A DNA stretch of 64,000 bases from an uncultured Dehalococcoidia bacterium (GTDB lineage: Bacteria > Chloroflexota > Dehalococcoidia > Lucifugimonadales > Lucifugimonadaceae): contig OY282385.1 of NCBI GenBank assembly GCA_958295935.1, positions 1,054,001-1,118,000 on the forward strand, in the 5' to 3' direction. How positions within the stretch are numbered: position 1 is the stretch's first letter; every line of letters begins with the position of its first letter. Positions 53,278 to 61,919 of the stretch are shown here, piece after piece. A program made the position numbers and the translations under genes. The notes beneath the pieces are model-generated. The model did no database searches. It had not been told where the DNA came from and was given only the letters and a program-made list of their open reading frames with translations.

Positions 53278-55254
53278 ATGGCAATGAAGATTTCCACCAT
53301 TCTTGATCACATCGACAGCGGTTCCATAGCGCTGCCCGAATTCCAGCGCGGCTACGTCTGGAATCGGAACCAAGTACGCAGCCTCCTCGCTTCGCTGTAC
53401 CGCCGCCATCCTGTGGGAGGGCTCTTGGTATGGGCAACAGAATCACAAGGGGCAAGCTATAGGGGCGAGGGAGAATTGCCGTTAGGGCAAGTTAAATTAT
53501 TGCTGGATGGCCAACAGCGTATGACATCCCTGTATGGAATCGTAAGAGGCAAACCACCAAAGTTTTTTGACGGTAACGAAAAAGCTTTCACAGACTTGTT
53601 CTTTAATTTGGAGAACGAAGAGTTTTCCTTTTATCAACCAATGAGGATGAAAAATGATCCTCTGTGGATCGACGTATCATCATTGATGATGAAAGGAAAC
53701 AACGGTCTGGGTGAATACGTCACGAGACTGTCACAAATACCTGAGCATTCGCCCAGAACTGGTGTATATGTCGGTCGCCTCTCCACGCTGTTAGGTATCA
53801 GAGAGATAGGTCTACATGTTCATGAAATCACGGGTGCTGACAAGACGATCGATGTCGTTGTCAACATCTTTAACACGGTCAACAGCGGTGGAACCAAGTT
53901 ATCCAAGGGTGATCTAGCTCTTGCCAAAATCTGCTCCAATTGGCCCGATGCCAGGGAAGCGATGAAGGTTGAGCTCATACGCTGGAAAAAGGCCGGCTAC
54001 GACTTTAATCTAGATTGGTTACTCCGTTCTGTGAATACAGTGCTAACCGGAGAAGCAAGGTTTACTTACCTGCACAATCAAGGTGCTGAAGAGATCAAAG
54101 GCAGCCTCACCCGTGCAACCAAAGCCATTGACACAATTCTCAACCACATCAGCGGTCAGCTAGGCTTAGATCATGACCGAGTGCTGTTCGGCAAATTCGC
54201 CATTCCAATTATGGCCCGATATCTTGATCAACGTAAATCGCAATTGAGTGCAAATGAAATAGATAAACTGCTCTTCTGGTACGTTCAAGCCGGTATGTGG
54301 GGCCGCTTCTCTGGCTCTACGGAAACGATGATAGACCAAGATCTAGCCGCCATTGAAGAGGTAGAGGGCGGGATAGACCGCTTGCTTGAGCAGATGCGAC
54401 TGTGGCACGGCAGCCTACAAGTCAAGCAAGAGCATTTTTATGGATGGAGCATTGGCGCAAGGTTCTATCCACTACTATACATGCTAACTCGTATGGGCGA
54501 GTCGAAAGATTGGGGATCTGGTCTACCACTCAAAGCCAGTATGCTCGGTAAAATGAACAAGCTGGAAGTCCACCATATTTTTCCTAAATCAAAACTCTAT
54601 GACTCGGGTTTCAAGCGACCACAGGTCAACGCCCTAGCCAACTTCTGCTTCCAAACCAAAAGCACAAATCTAGCAATCAGTGACAGGCTGCCGGAGGATT
54701 ATTTTCCTGAGATTGAGGCGGAGCACCCTGGGGCGCTGGCATCTCAGTGGATACCGATGGACCGGGAACTTTGGCGCGTGGACAACTACCAAGGTTTCCT
54801 TATTGCCCGGCAAAAACTGCTTGCCGAAGAAGCAAACCGTCGCCTTGAGTCATTGTTGCATGGCGACACACGCTGGTTTCCGAGTCCTTCACTCCCCAGC
54901 GTTTCGACTGCGAGTGCAGAGAAACCCGCCGTCCCCATCGGGGGCATCGCAAGCGATACGGAAGAGCAGGAACTTGAATCGCTCAACAAATGGGTCGGCG
55001 AGCAGGATCTGCCCATGGGCATCATCGCTTATGATCTCTCTGATGAAGAAACCGGCGAGCAACAGGCAGTCTTTGACTTGGCCTGGCCCGACGGGTTGCA
55101 GCCGGAGCTGAGCGAGCCTGTAGCCGTACTTCTTGATGAAGGCACCGAAGTAATCGTCTTGGCCAACGAACGCGGCTTCCGTTGCTTCACTACACCAGAA
55201 AGCTTCCAACACTACGTAGAGCGTGAACTTCTGTCACCAGTCCCGGTACAGTAA
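53278..55254 (+). CDS. DUF262 (GmrS-like) protein with HNH domain
   Basis: 658 aa from ATG 53278, where the family begins (MKISTILDHIDSGSIALPEFQRGYVWNRNQVRSLLASLYRRHPVGGLLVW); an upstream in-frame start at 53098 would add 60 poor residues. LLLDGQQRMTSLYG (DGQQR at 77-81) is the ParB-like nucleotide-binding and cleavage motif of DUF262. VVVNIFNTVNSGGTKLSKGDLALAKI is the second block. LEVHHIFPKSKLYD, with HH near residue 433, begins a DUF1524-type HNH nuclease motif. A C-terminal 90-residue part (PMGIIAYDLSDEETGEQQAVFDLAWPDGL) is extra. GmrSD-like enzymes cut modified phage DNA. GC is lower than in moeB. It diverges from moeB. Confidence 0.85.
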   Translation: MAMKISTILDHIDSGSIALPEFQRGYVWNRNQVRSLLASLYRRHPVGGLLVWATESQGASYRGEGELPLGQVKLLLDGQQRMTSLYGIVRGKPPKFFDGNEKAFTDLFFNLENEEFSFYQPMRMKNDPLWIDVSSLMMKGNNGLGEYVTRLSQIPEHSPRTGVYVGRLSTLLGIREIGLHVHEITGADKTIDVVVNIFNTVNSGGTKLSKGDLALAKICSNWPDAREAMKVELIRWKKAGYDFNLDWLLRSVNTVLTGEARFTYLHNQGAEEIKGSLTRATKAIDTILNHISGQLGLDHDRVLFGKFAIPIMARYLDQRKSQLSANEIDKLLFWYVQAGMWGRFSGSTETMIDQDLAAIEEVEGGIDRLLEQMRLWHGSLQVKQEHFYGWSIGARFYPLLYMLTRMGESKDWGSGLPLKASMLGKMNKLEVHHIFPKSKLYDSGFKRPQVNALANFCFQTKSTNLAISDRLPEDYFPEIEAEHPGALASQWIPMDRELWRVDNYQGFLIARQKLLAEEANRRLESLLHGDTRWFPSPSLPSVSTASAEKPAVPIGGIASDTEEQELESLNKWVGEQDLPMGIIAYDLSDEETGEQQAVFDLAWPDGLQPELSEPVAVLLDEGTEVIVLANERGFRCFTTPESFQHYVERELLSPVPVQ

Positions 55255-55498
55255 GGCTTGTACCTGCCTGTGCTTGGTGAATCCGGGGAACGCCCGATCT
55301 CTTTCCACACCCGCCCATGTGCAGCCCTTTTCATAACCCCGGTGCGGGTTTGGCCCACTGAACTTCAGTTGGATGTTTCCGAGCTATCCCACCCTACCCG
55401 TTAGATTCCGGCTCCGCCAGAATCAGGGAAACGCGAACTGCCCCGCCCGGTGCGCTACGCCCTACGCCGAGCCCCGCATCCCGTGAACTTACCGCCGC
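55255..55498. other. Gap between DUF262 gene and rrf2-type gene; nothing coding seen
   Basis: 244 nt between converging genes. No tRNA, no clear terminator hairpin with U run and no small gene was recognised. Confidence 0.5.
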
Positions 55499-55942
55499 TC
55501 AGCTCAGCGCCACAGGATCCGATACAGCCACAAGACCCAACTGCTTCCGCGCCAGATCTGCCACCTGCACCGTGCTCAGATGGTTGATCAGCATCTTCTC
55601 GACGTCCTGCCACAAGCCCCGCTGGGAACAGGCGCCGGAAAGACGACACTCCTCCGGCTCCTCCACACAGTCTATAGGGGCCAACGAGTGGTCGAGCGAA
55701 TCGACCACGTCGGCAACCGAGATGTCTTTCGCAGGACGAGCCAAACGGTGACCACCGGACGGCCCTCTGCGAGACTCGATGAGCCCCGCCTTTTGCAACT
55801 CCGAGCACACGCGCAGCAGGTACGGCTCCGGAATGTGCTGGGAGCGGGCTATTTCGCTGGCGGGCACGTACCGCTCAGTCGCACGAAGAGCCAGGAACAC
55901 CAACGCCCTGACTCCGTAATCCACCTTCATCGGTACGAGCAT
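55499..55942 (-). CDS. Rrf2-family transcription regulator (IscR-like)
   Basis: 147 aa from ATG 55942, preceded by GGGGGA; MKVDYGVRALVFLALRATE four codons later could also be the start. Winged helix with IPEPYLLRVCSELQKAGLIESRRGPSGGHRLARPAKDISVADVVDSLD. Three cysteines, in DCVEEPEECRLSGACSQRGLW (spacing C-x6-C-x5-C), match the Fe-S-binding type, so it may sense Fe-S, redox or sulfur state. The cysteine synthase and moeB genes lie 2.5 kb away across the DUF262 gene. Targets unknown. Confidence 0.88.
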   Translation of the reverse strand: MLVPMKVDYGVRALVFLALRATERYVPASEIARSQHIPEPYLLRVCSELQKAGLIESRRGPSGGHRLARPAKDISVADVVDSLDHSLAPIDCVEEPEECRLSGACSQRGLWQDVEKMLINHLSTVQVADLARKQLGLVAVSDPVALS

Positions 55943-56235
55943 GTAGAGATCCCCCGGATTGGGAGGCTCGCGCCGCCAGTTCGGCGCTCCCGGTGAGTAT
56001 AGCGCCGAGACGCTGACTCCTGACTCCGACAATCGTAAGCAGTATAACCTTGGATGAGCCGCCCCCTGGCTGTGCTACGATTTTGAGTCAGAGAGCGAGC
56101 GCCGACAACCCCCGCTTGCCCGATCCAAGCCATACCGCTCCCCGCCGGAGAAAGATCCGGCAGGAACGCACGCACCAGCCAAAATGCAAAATCGAGGACT
56201 CGCGCCCCAGACCGGCGCACACGGAAGATAGACCC

Positions 56236-56886
56236 ATGGAACAGGAACAGGTAACGCTCTTCGCACAGAACCGCACGCTGACCGGCAAGAAGACTCGCGC
56301 ACTACGCAGGCAAGGCATCACGCCCGTACACGTATACGGCCTTGAGGACCCCCCGCTGTCCCTACAGGCCGAGTCCGGACAGGTCTTGGCCGTGCTGCGG
56401 ACAGCGGGATACACAACGCCCGTGAACGTAAGAGTTCAAGGCGAAGAAGAAACCGTCACCCTGATCCGGGAAATCGACAGACACCCCGTCACAGGCGACG
56501 TACGCCACGTTGACTTCATGCGCGTCGACCCCAAACGCCGGGTGGAAGTCAGGGTGCCCGTGATACTCATCAACCAGGAAGACGCAGAAGGCGCCAGGGG
56601 AGGCGCGGGATTTGTGACACAGGGAACCTACGAGGTAACCGTACTCGCACGCCCATTCGACGCGCCCAATGAAATCCTGGCCGACTGCACAGTGCTAAAA
56701 ACCCTCGAAAGTACCATCACCGTGGCCGACCTCAGCTACCCCGCCGGAGTGGAGCCGGCCGGCGATACCGCGCAGAACGTCGCATGGGTACAGCCGCCGA
56801 GAGTCTCCAGCGAGGAAACCGACGAAGCACCGCAGGATCCCCTGATTCCGGAAAGCGCGCAAACCTCACAGCCCAATCCCCTCTGA
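56236..56886 (+). CDS. rplY: 50S ribosomal protein bL25 / general stress protein CTC
   Basis: 216 aa from ATG 56236; the longer frame begins in unconserved sequence. The L25 N-terminal domain: LFAQNRTLTGKKTRALRRQGITPVHVYG, VNVRVQGEEETVTLIREIDRHPVTGDVRHVDFMRV. The TL5/CTC C-terminal domain follows (RVEVRVPVILINQEDAEGARGGAGFVTQGTYEVTVLARP, TITVADLSYPAGVE). A 40-residue acidic tail is added. It binds 5S rRNA. A promoter is not evident; the gene lies 203 nt after the divergent rrf2-type gene. Confidence 0.94.
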   Translation: MEQEQVTLFAQNRTLTGKKTRALRRQGITPVHVYGLEDPPLSLQAESGQVLAVLRTAGYTTPVNVRVQGEEETVTLIREIDRHPVTGDVRHVDFMRVDPKRRVEVRVPVILINQEDAEGARGGAGFVTQGTYEVTVLARPFDAPNEILADCTVLKTLESTITVADLSYPAGVEPAGDTAQNVAWVQPPRVSSEETDEAPQDPLIPESAQTSQPNPL

Positions 56887-57157
56887 TACTCGCTCAGGCC
56901 GCACCGCTCATCCGCAAGCGCGAATCGGCAGCCGAAAAGTCTTCGCGCCAACTGACGAAGAGCCTGGAGCAAACGCGTACTCAAGCCCCCCAAGCAGTGC
57001 GCTGCGCCGGAGTACAGGGGTGAAACCCCCGCGCTCCCGCTGGCCCGGTTTGACACACAACTTGGCGCATACGTACCATCAAGGGACGGGACGGCGCCTG
57101 TGAAAGGCGGCGCCGAAACCCGGCAAAATCGAATAGAGACGGCTGAGGAGGGATGAC
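56887..57157. other. Intergenic region before rny
   Basis: 271 nt. Contains a GGGG-TGAAA-CCCC hairpin at 57017-57029, not followed by a U run, and the promoter at 57050-57079. GAGGAGGG stands before the rny start. A short inverted repeat, ggcgcc...ggcgcc, lies near 57092-57113 in the leader. Confidence 0.5.
57050..57079 (+). promoter_or_regulatory. Promoter for rny and following genes
   Basis: TTGACA at 57050-57055, 18-nt spacer, TACCAT at 57074-57079; rny starts 79 nt downstream. The -35 matches consensus exactly, the -10 at four of six positions. Confidence 0.55.
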
Positions 57158-58687
57158 ATGGAACTGATCCTGACGGCCGTCCTCGCAGCCCTGGCAGCAG
57201 GGGCCATCACAGGTGGATTGATCTTCTACCTGAGAGAATCGTTGGCGACAAAGACCCGAAAAGCGTCTTTCGAGGCTGCAGAACAGCAGATACGTCGGGC
57301 TCAGTCCCGTAGCAGAGAGATACTTCTCGAGGCAAAGGAAGAAGCGCTTCAAGCAAAAACCTCTTCGGAATCAGAACTGAAACGCCAGAGACGAGAGCTC
57401 AAAAGGCTACAGTCGAGGCTTGATGCGCGCGAGGAAAAACTCGACAGGCGCGCAGGATCGATTGAAACCAAAGAGGCTGAAATTCACTCACTGAGTGACT
57501 CGGTTGAGAACGAGCGCAAAGAGCTCGCCCACCTGCAATCGCAGGAAATGGAACGGCTTGAAGCGATCTCGAAACTCTCAGTGGCTGACGCACGACAGCT
57601 CCTCATGGAGCGCGCAGAAGAAGACATTCGCTTCGATCTCGCTCGACGTTACCAAGACGTCGAAGCCGAGGTCTCCGGGCAAGCCGACGAGCGCGCACGC
57701 GAAATAGTCGCAGGCGCCATACAAAGGCTCGCATCGGACGTGGTCGCCGAAGCAACGATCAACTCCATACCACTGCCAAACGATGAGATGAAAGGACGTC
57801 TCATCGGCCGCGAAGGACGAAACATAAGAGCGATAGAGGCCGCCACCGGCGTCGATCTCATAATCGACGACGTACCGGAGGCCGTGACCATATCCTGCTT
57901 CGACCCCATACGAAGACAGGTGGCCCGCATCGCCCTCGAACAACTCATTCGAGACGGACGCATACACCCGGCGCGCGTCGAAGAAACCGTCGGAAAGGCG
58001 CGCAGGGAGGTCGATGAAACCATACGCAAGGCAGGCCAGCAGGCGCTCTTCGACGCAAACGTAAGAGGGCTCAACTCCGAACTCATCAAACTCATGGGAC
58101 GCCTGAAGTACCGATACAGCTACGGAGAAAACGTACTACAACACTCCGTCGAAGTCTCGATACTCGCCGCGCTCATCGCCGCCGAAATCGGCGCAGACGT
58201 CCAGCTCTGCAAGATGGCCGGTTTCCTGCACGACATAGGCAAGGCCCTGACCCACGAGGTCGAGGGGCCGCACGCCGAAATCGGCGCAGACGTCGTCGCA
58301 AAGTACAACGTCGGAAAAGACATTCAGGTACCGATACGAGAACACCACGACCGCGAAATGACCACCGTAGCCTCCTTTGTAGTTGCGGCAGCCGACGCCA
58401 TAAGCGCCGCAAGACCCGGAGCAAGGCACGACACCGTGGAAAACTACATGCAACGACTCGATGCCCTCGAAGAAGTCGCCAGAGGATTCCAGGGCGTGGA
58501 ACGATGCTTCGCAATACAGGCAGGACGAGAAATGCGCGTCATGGTGAGCCCCGAACAAATCGACGACGCCCAGGCCGCAGTTCTGGCAAAGGACATCGTC
58601 GAACGCATTGAGGACACCCTCGCATACCCGGGACAGATCAAAGTCGTCGTCATAAGGGAGTCCAGAGCCGTGCAGGTCGCACGATAG
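57158..58687 (+). CDS. rny: Ribonuclease Y
   Basis: 509 aa. N-terminal membrane helix (LILTAVLAALAAGAITGGLIFYL), long coiled coil to about residue 190, KH domain (IPLPNDEMKGRLIGREGRNIRAIEAATGVDLIIDD) and an HD domain with the metal pair in MAGFLHDIGKALTHEVEGPHAEIGA and the later VPIREHHDREMT. RNase Y is the membrane-bound endonuclease that starts mRNA decay in many Gram-positive and Chloroflexota-type bacteria. It is followed 113 nt later by ymdB, the conserved rny-ymdB pair. Confidence 0.96.
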   Translation: MELILTAVLAALAAGAITGGLIFYLRESLATKTRKASFEAAEQQIRRAQSRSREILLEAKEEALQAKTSSESELKRQRRELKRLQSRLDAREEKLDRRAGSIETKEAEIHSLSDSVENERKELAHLQSQEMERLEAISKLSVADARQLLMERAEEDIRFDLARRYQDVEAEVSGQADERAREIVAGAIQRLASDVVAEATINSIPLPNDEMKGRLIGREGRNIRAIEAATGVDLIIDDVPEAVTISCFDPIRRQVARIALEQLIRDGRIHPARVEETVGKARREVDETIRKAGQQALFDANVRGLNSELIKLMGRLKYRYSYGENVLQHSVEVSILAALIAAEIGADVQLCKMAGFLHDIGKALTHEVEGPHAEIGADVVAKYNVGKDIQVPIREHHDREMTTVASFVVAAADAISAARPGARHDTVENYMQRLDALEEVARGFQGVERCFAIQAGREMRVMVSPEQIDDAQAAVLAKDIVERIEDTLAYPGQIKVVVIRESRAVQVAR

Positions 58688-58799
58688 TGAACTCGGCTCT
58701 CCTCGATGGCATAGGCCGGCAGACGAACGAAGAAGACCGCGGCAACTGGGGCACGTCTCGCAGCAGGACGCCGGCCAGGCCGCCGGTAGCAGGACCCCA

Positions 58800-59576
58800 A
58801 TGCGAATCTTGATGGTAGGAGACGTGATCGGCCGAGGCGGCAGACACACAGTTTGCGGCCTGTTGCCTATCCTGCGCAGCGAACTGAATATCGACTTCGT
58901 GACCGTACAGGGCGAAAACCTGGCCGGGGGGTTCGGTCTGACAAGGGACACCGTGGCCGACCTGCTCGACAGCGGAGCCGACGTCGTCACCAGCGGAAAC
59001 CACGTATGGGACCGCAAGGAGTTCATCGAACACCTCGACGACCCGGCCCTGCCCGCGCTAAGGCCAATGAACTACCCCGCCGCCGCGCCCGGCCGCGGAT
59101 CCATCGACACCGGCCCCGTCGCCGTCGTCAACCTCATAGGCCGGGTCTTCGTAGGCGAATTCGACTCACCCTTCGACGCCGTAGACGACCTGCTCGCATC
59201 CGGATGGGGCAAAGGAAAGCCCATAATCGTCGACTTCCACGCCGAGGCCACCTCCGAAAAGGCCGCCATGGCATGGCACCTCGACGGACGAACCGCCGCC
59301 GTATGCGGAACACACACCCACGTACCCACCGCAGACGCACGCGTGCTGCCCGGCGGAACCGCGTTCGTCAGCGACCTCGGTATGGTCGGCTCCCCGGACT
59401 CCGTCATAGGAATGCACGTGGATGACGTCCTCGCACGATTCCTGACCGGAGTGCCGCGCAGGATGAGGCCCGTCGAAAGAGGACCAATGAAATTCAACTC
59501 AGCGCTCATAGAAGTCGACGAGCAAACCTCCCTCGCCCTCAGCATCGAGCGCGTTGACCGGAAATGGACGGTATAA
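58800..59576 (+). CDS. ymdB: TIGR00282/YmdB-like metallophosphoesterase
   Basis: 258 aa. Calcineurin-like fold: MRILMVGDVIGRGGRHTVCGLLP, VQGENLAGGFGLT, DLLDSGADVVTSGNHVWDRKE, VDFHAEATSEKAAMAWHLDGR and VCGTHTHVPTADARVLPGGTAFVSDLGMVG. YmdB cuts cyclic nucleotides and adjusts RNase Y activity and biofilm choice in Bacillus; the neighbouring rny supports a similar link here. A PHP gene starts 7 nt after the stop. Confidence 0.93.
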   Translation: MRILMVGDVIGRGGRHTVCGLLPILRSELNIDFVTVQGENLAGGFGLTRDTVADLLDSGADVVTSGNHVWDRKEFIEHLDDPALPALRPMNYPAAAPGRGSIDTGPVAVVNLIGRVFVGEFDSPFDAVDDLLASGWGKGKPIIVDFHAEATSEKAAMAWHLDGRTAAVCGTHTHVPTADARVLPGGTAFVSDLGMVGSPDSVIGMHVDDVLARFLTGVPRRMRPVERGPMKFNSALIEVDEQTSLALSIERVDRKWTV

Positions 59577-59582
59577 GCCAAC

Positions 59583-60497
59583 ATGCCCTCACGCTACTCA
59601 CGCGTACCGCCCCCGCAGGCCCCCGCATACCCCGTACTCGTAGACCTACACCTACACACCACCGCCTCCGACGGCACGCTCACGCCGACCAGGCTGATAG
59701 ACCATGTCGCACAGACAAGCCTCAAGGTAATCTCCATAACCGACCACGACACCACAGACGGGGTCGACGAGGCCATGAACGCCGCCGCCGAACACCCGCG
59801 GCTAACTGTGCTGCCGGGCATCGAGTTCGGCACCGAAGACGGCCCCTCCGAAGTCCACCTGCTTGGCTATTTCCTGGACTACGAGAACCCGGACCTCCAG
59901 GACGCCCTCCAACGCTTTCGCCAACAAAGGGTCGAGACCGCCCGAAGAAGCGTCGACAAACTCAACTCCCTCGGAATCAAGATATCCTGGGACAGGGTGC
60001 GCGAACTGGCCGGAGGCACAGTGGGAAGACCCCACATAGCCCGCGCGATGGTGGAAAGCGGTTACGCAGAATCCATCCGAGACGCATTCGACAAGTACCT
60101 GGGCGACGCAGGCATAGGCCGGGTCCCCAGGCCAAAGCTAAAACCCGTAAAGGCCCTGGAACTCATCCACGCTGCCGGAGGCGTCGGAGCAGTGGCCCAC
60201 CCGCGCACAGTCAAACAACTCGACAAGGTGGTCGACGACCTTGCCGACGCCGGCCTCGCCGGAATAGAGGTCTACGCCGAAAAGTATGGCGCAGATGAGC
60301 AAGCCGGCTACCGAAAACTGGCCAGAAGATACGGCCTCATCGAGTGCGGCGGCAGCGACTACCACGCCTTTGGCGAGCCCAACGAAGTGATGCCCGGTAT
60401 CAGCGGCCCGCCGCCCGACACCGCAAGACTGCTCTATCAACGCGCCCGCGCAATGCACGGCAACGCAGTCGGATTCTCACCAGGCAGGCCCCTGTAG
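59583..60497 (+). CDS. PHP-domain phosphoesterase (TrpH/RNase AM-like)
   Basis: 304 aa. PHP metal motifs: VDLHLHTTASDGTLTPTRLIDH, ISITDHDTTDGV, PGIEFGTEDGPSEVHLLGYFLD, AVAHPRTVKQ and ECGGSDYHAF. These match the YciV/TrpH group, which act as 5'-3' exoribonuclease on short RNA or as nucleoside 3',5'-bisphosphate phosphatase. It follows ymdB by 6 nt and rny, so an RNA-decay cluster rny-ymdB-PHP is plausible. ATG at 59583; a later start is possible, since the first 15 residues are Pro-rich. Confidence 0.9.
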   Translation: MPSRYSRVPPPQAPAYPVLVDLHLHTTASDGTLTPTRLIDHVAQTSLKVISITDHDTTDGVDEAMNAAAEHPRLTVLPGIEFGTEDGPSEVHLLGYFLDYENPDLQDALQRFRQQRVETARRSVDKLNSLGIKISWDRVRELAGGTVGRPHIARAMVESGYAESIRDAFDKYLGDAGIGRVPRPKLKPVKALELIHAAGGVGAVAHPRTVKQLDKVVDDLADAGLAGIEVYAEKYGADEQAGYRKLARRYGLIECGGSDYHAFGEPNEVMPGISGPPPDTARLLYQRARAMHGNAVGFSPGRPL

Positions 60498-60505
60498 ACC
60501 AGGCA

Positions 60506-61222
60506 ATGGATCTCCTGGCATCAGTACTCCTCATCGTCGGAGCATACCTGCTCGGCTCCGTACCGTCCGCATACTACCTGGCCAGCCTCCTACGCGGAAT
60601 CGACATCCGAAAGTACGGAAGCGGCAATATCGGCATCTCAAACTTCTCCGTCCACGCAGGAAAGCGCTGGGCCGTGATTCTTATACTCTCCGACATCTTC
60701 ATAAAAGGCATGGCCCCCGTGGTGATAGCTTCAGACAAGGTACTGGGACTAGGGCTGCACGTGGAAGTGGCCGCGGGCTTCGCCAGCATCTTCGGACATA
60801 ATTGGTCCGTATGGCTCAGGTTCAGCGGCGGAAGGGGCATGGCCACGGTGCTAGGCGTGTTGGCGGCTCTCCATTACCCCCTGGTGATCGCCTATGGACT
60901 GGTGGCAGGTATCGGCTGGATACTTACGCGCGGCAGGGACAGCGCCGTACTGTGGGCCATCGCAGCGCTGACGCTGCCCCTCTGGGCCGTCGCGTTCCAG
61001 TATGTCCCGATCAAGCAAATAGCCCTCCCAAAAGGCGTCGAACTAGTCGCATTTTGTATAGGATTCCTCATGGTCACCGCGGCCAAGAGGCTGACCTCCA
61101 ACCGCTCCACCGCAGGCGGCGGTCAAACCACTTCACGACGTAGGCTCATCTGGAACCGACTCGTGTTCGACAGGGACATAGACTCGCGCCAAGACTGGGT
61201 GTACAGAAGCCCGCAGACCTGA
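60506..61222 (+). CDS. plsY: Acyl-phosphate:glycerol-3-phosphate acyltransferase PlsY
   Basis: 238 aa from ATG 60506, 8 nt after the PHP stop. Membrane enzyme with GAYLLGSVPSAYYLASLLRGIDIRKYGSGNIGISNF, GFASIFGHNWSVWLRFSGGRGMATVLGVLAAL and the later helices. The conserved SGNxGxxN and GHxxxxxxxFxGGKG regions are present, with GGRGMA replacing GGKGVA. It makes lysophosphatidic acid. The C-terminal 40 residues (TSNRSTAGGGQTTSRRR onward) are extra. The longer frame upstream overlaps the PHP gene and is not used. Confidence 0.9.
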   Translation: MDLLASVLLIVGAYLLGSVPSAYYLASLLRGIDIRKYGSGNIGISNFSVHAGKRWAVILILSDIFIKGMAPVVIASDKVLGLGLHVEVAAGFASIFGHNWSVWLRFSGGRGMATVLGVLAALHYPLVIAYGLVAGIGWILTRGRDSAVLWAIAALTLPLWAVAFQYVPIKQIALPKGVELVAFCIGFLMVTAAKRLTSNRSTAGGGQTTSRRRLIWNRLVFDRDIDSRQDWVYRSPQT

Positions 61223-61262
61223 ACCGGGCGTACACGCCGGAAGCGGCAGCCCCCCGTATGAA

Positions 61263-61793
61263 ATGGCATATCAAACGGAAACATCCTTCTGCCCCAGAGA
61301 TCCGAAGGTCCAGACAAACCTGAGGTGCGGCCGATGCGGCTCGCTCATATGCCCCTCGTGCCTCGTCCAATCACCCGTCGGCTCACGGTGTCCATCGTGC
61401 GCCAGAATCGGGCGCAGCCCCCTGCAGAAAACCTCAGGCGGAGAGCTCTCCAAAGCCATCGTCGCAGGCGTCCTGACCGCCATGGTCGGAGGCGCCGCGA
61501 TCTTCGGCATTCTGGAATTGGTCCCCAGAAACCAATACGGCGTTCTCTTAGGAACGATACTCGGCTTTGTCGCTGTCGGATACCTCGTCGGAGAAGCCGT
61601 ACGACGAGCCGTAGGCTACAAACTGGACAAGCGCATACAGTACACCGCCGGAGTCTCCGTCTTTGCCGCGTATATCGTTGTAATCACCATCTACCAGATG
61701 ACCGGCGGAGTCCCGCAATTCATGGTCCAATTCATCACGCTCGTAGCGCTCGCAGTAGGAATGTGGGTCGCCATGGGCCGAGTCAGACCGTGA
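61263..61793 (+). CDS. B-box zinc-finger membrane protein
   Basis: 176 aa. N-terminal zinc ribbon, CPRDPKVQTNLRCGRCGSLICPSCLVQSPVGSRCPSCAR, with six CxxC-type cysteines, then four hydrophobic helices (LSKAIVAGVLTAMVGGAAIFGIL; YGVLLGTILGFVAVGYLVGEA; YTAGVSVFAAYIVVITIYQM; FITLVALAVGMWVAM). Such zinc-ribbon plus membrane proteins are often seen beside rhomboids in actinobacteria and Chloroflexota, but no rhomboid serine motif is present. Function unknown. Same direction as plsY, 40 nt away. Confidence 0.75.
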   Translation: MAYQTETSFCPRDPKVQTNLRCGRCGSLICPSCLVQSPVGSRCPSCARIGRSPLQKTSGGELSKAIVAGVLTAMVGGAAIFGILELVPRNQYGVLLGTILGFVAVGYLVGEAVRRAVGYKLDKRIQYTAGVSVFAAYIVVITIYQMTGGVPQFMVQFITLVALAVGMWVAMGRVRP

Positions 61794-61919
61794 AAACGCC
61801 GACTGCCCGGCAACCCCCTGTGACACCAGCCGCACCCACACCCACTTGCCACGGCGCCCCGCGCCGTCTAGTGTCAACGCTGTAATCTGACACCGCGGAA
61901 AGTACCCCCGGAGGCCAAA

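Noticed and set aside
57017-57029. GGGG-TGAAA-CCCC hairpin as a rho-independent terminator
   Set aside because: Only four base pairs and no U run after it.
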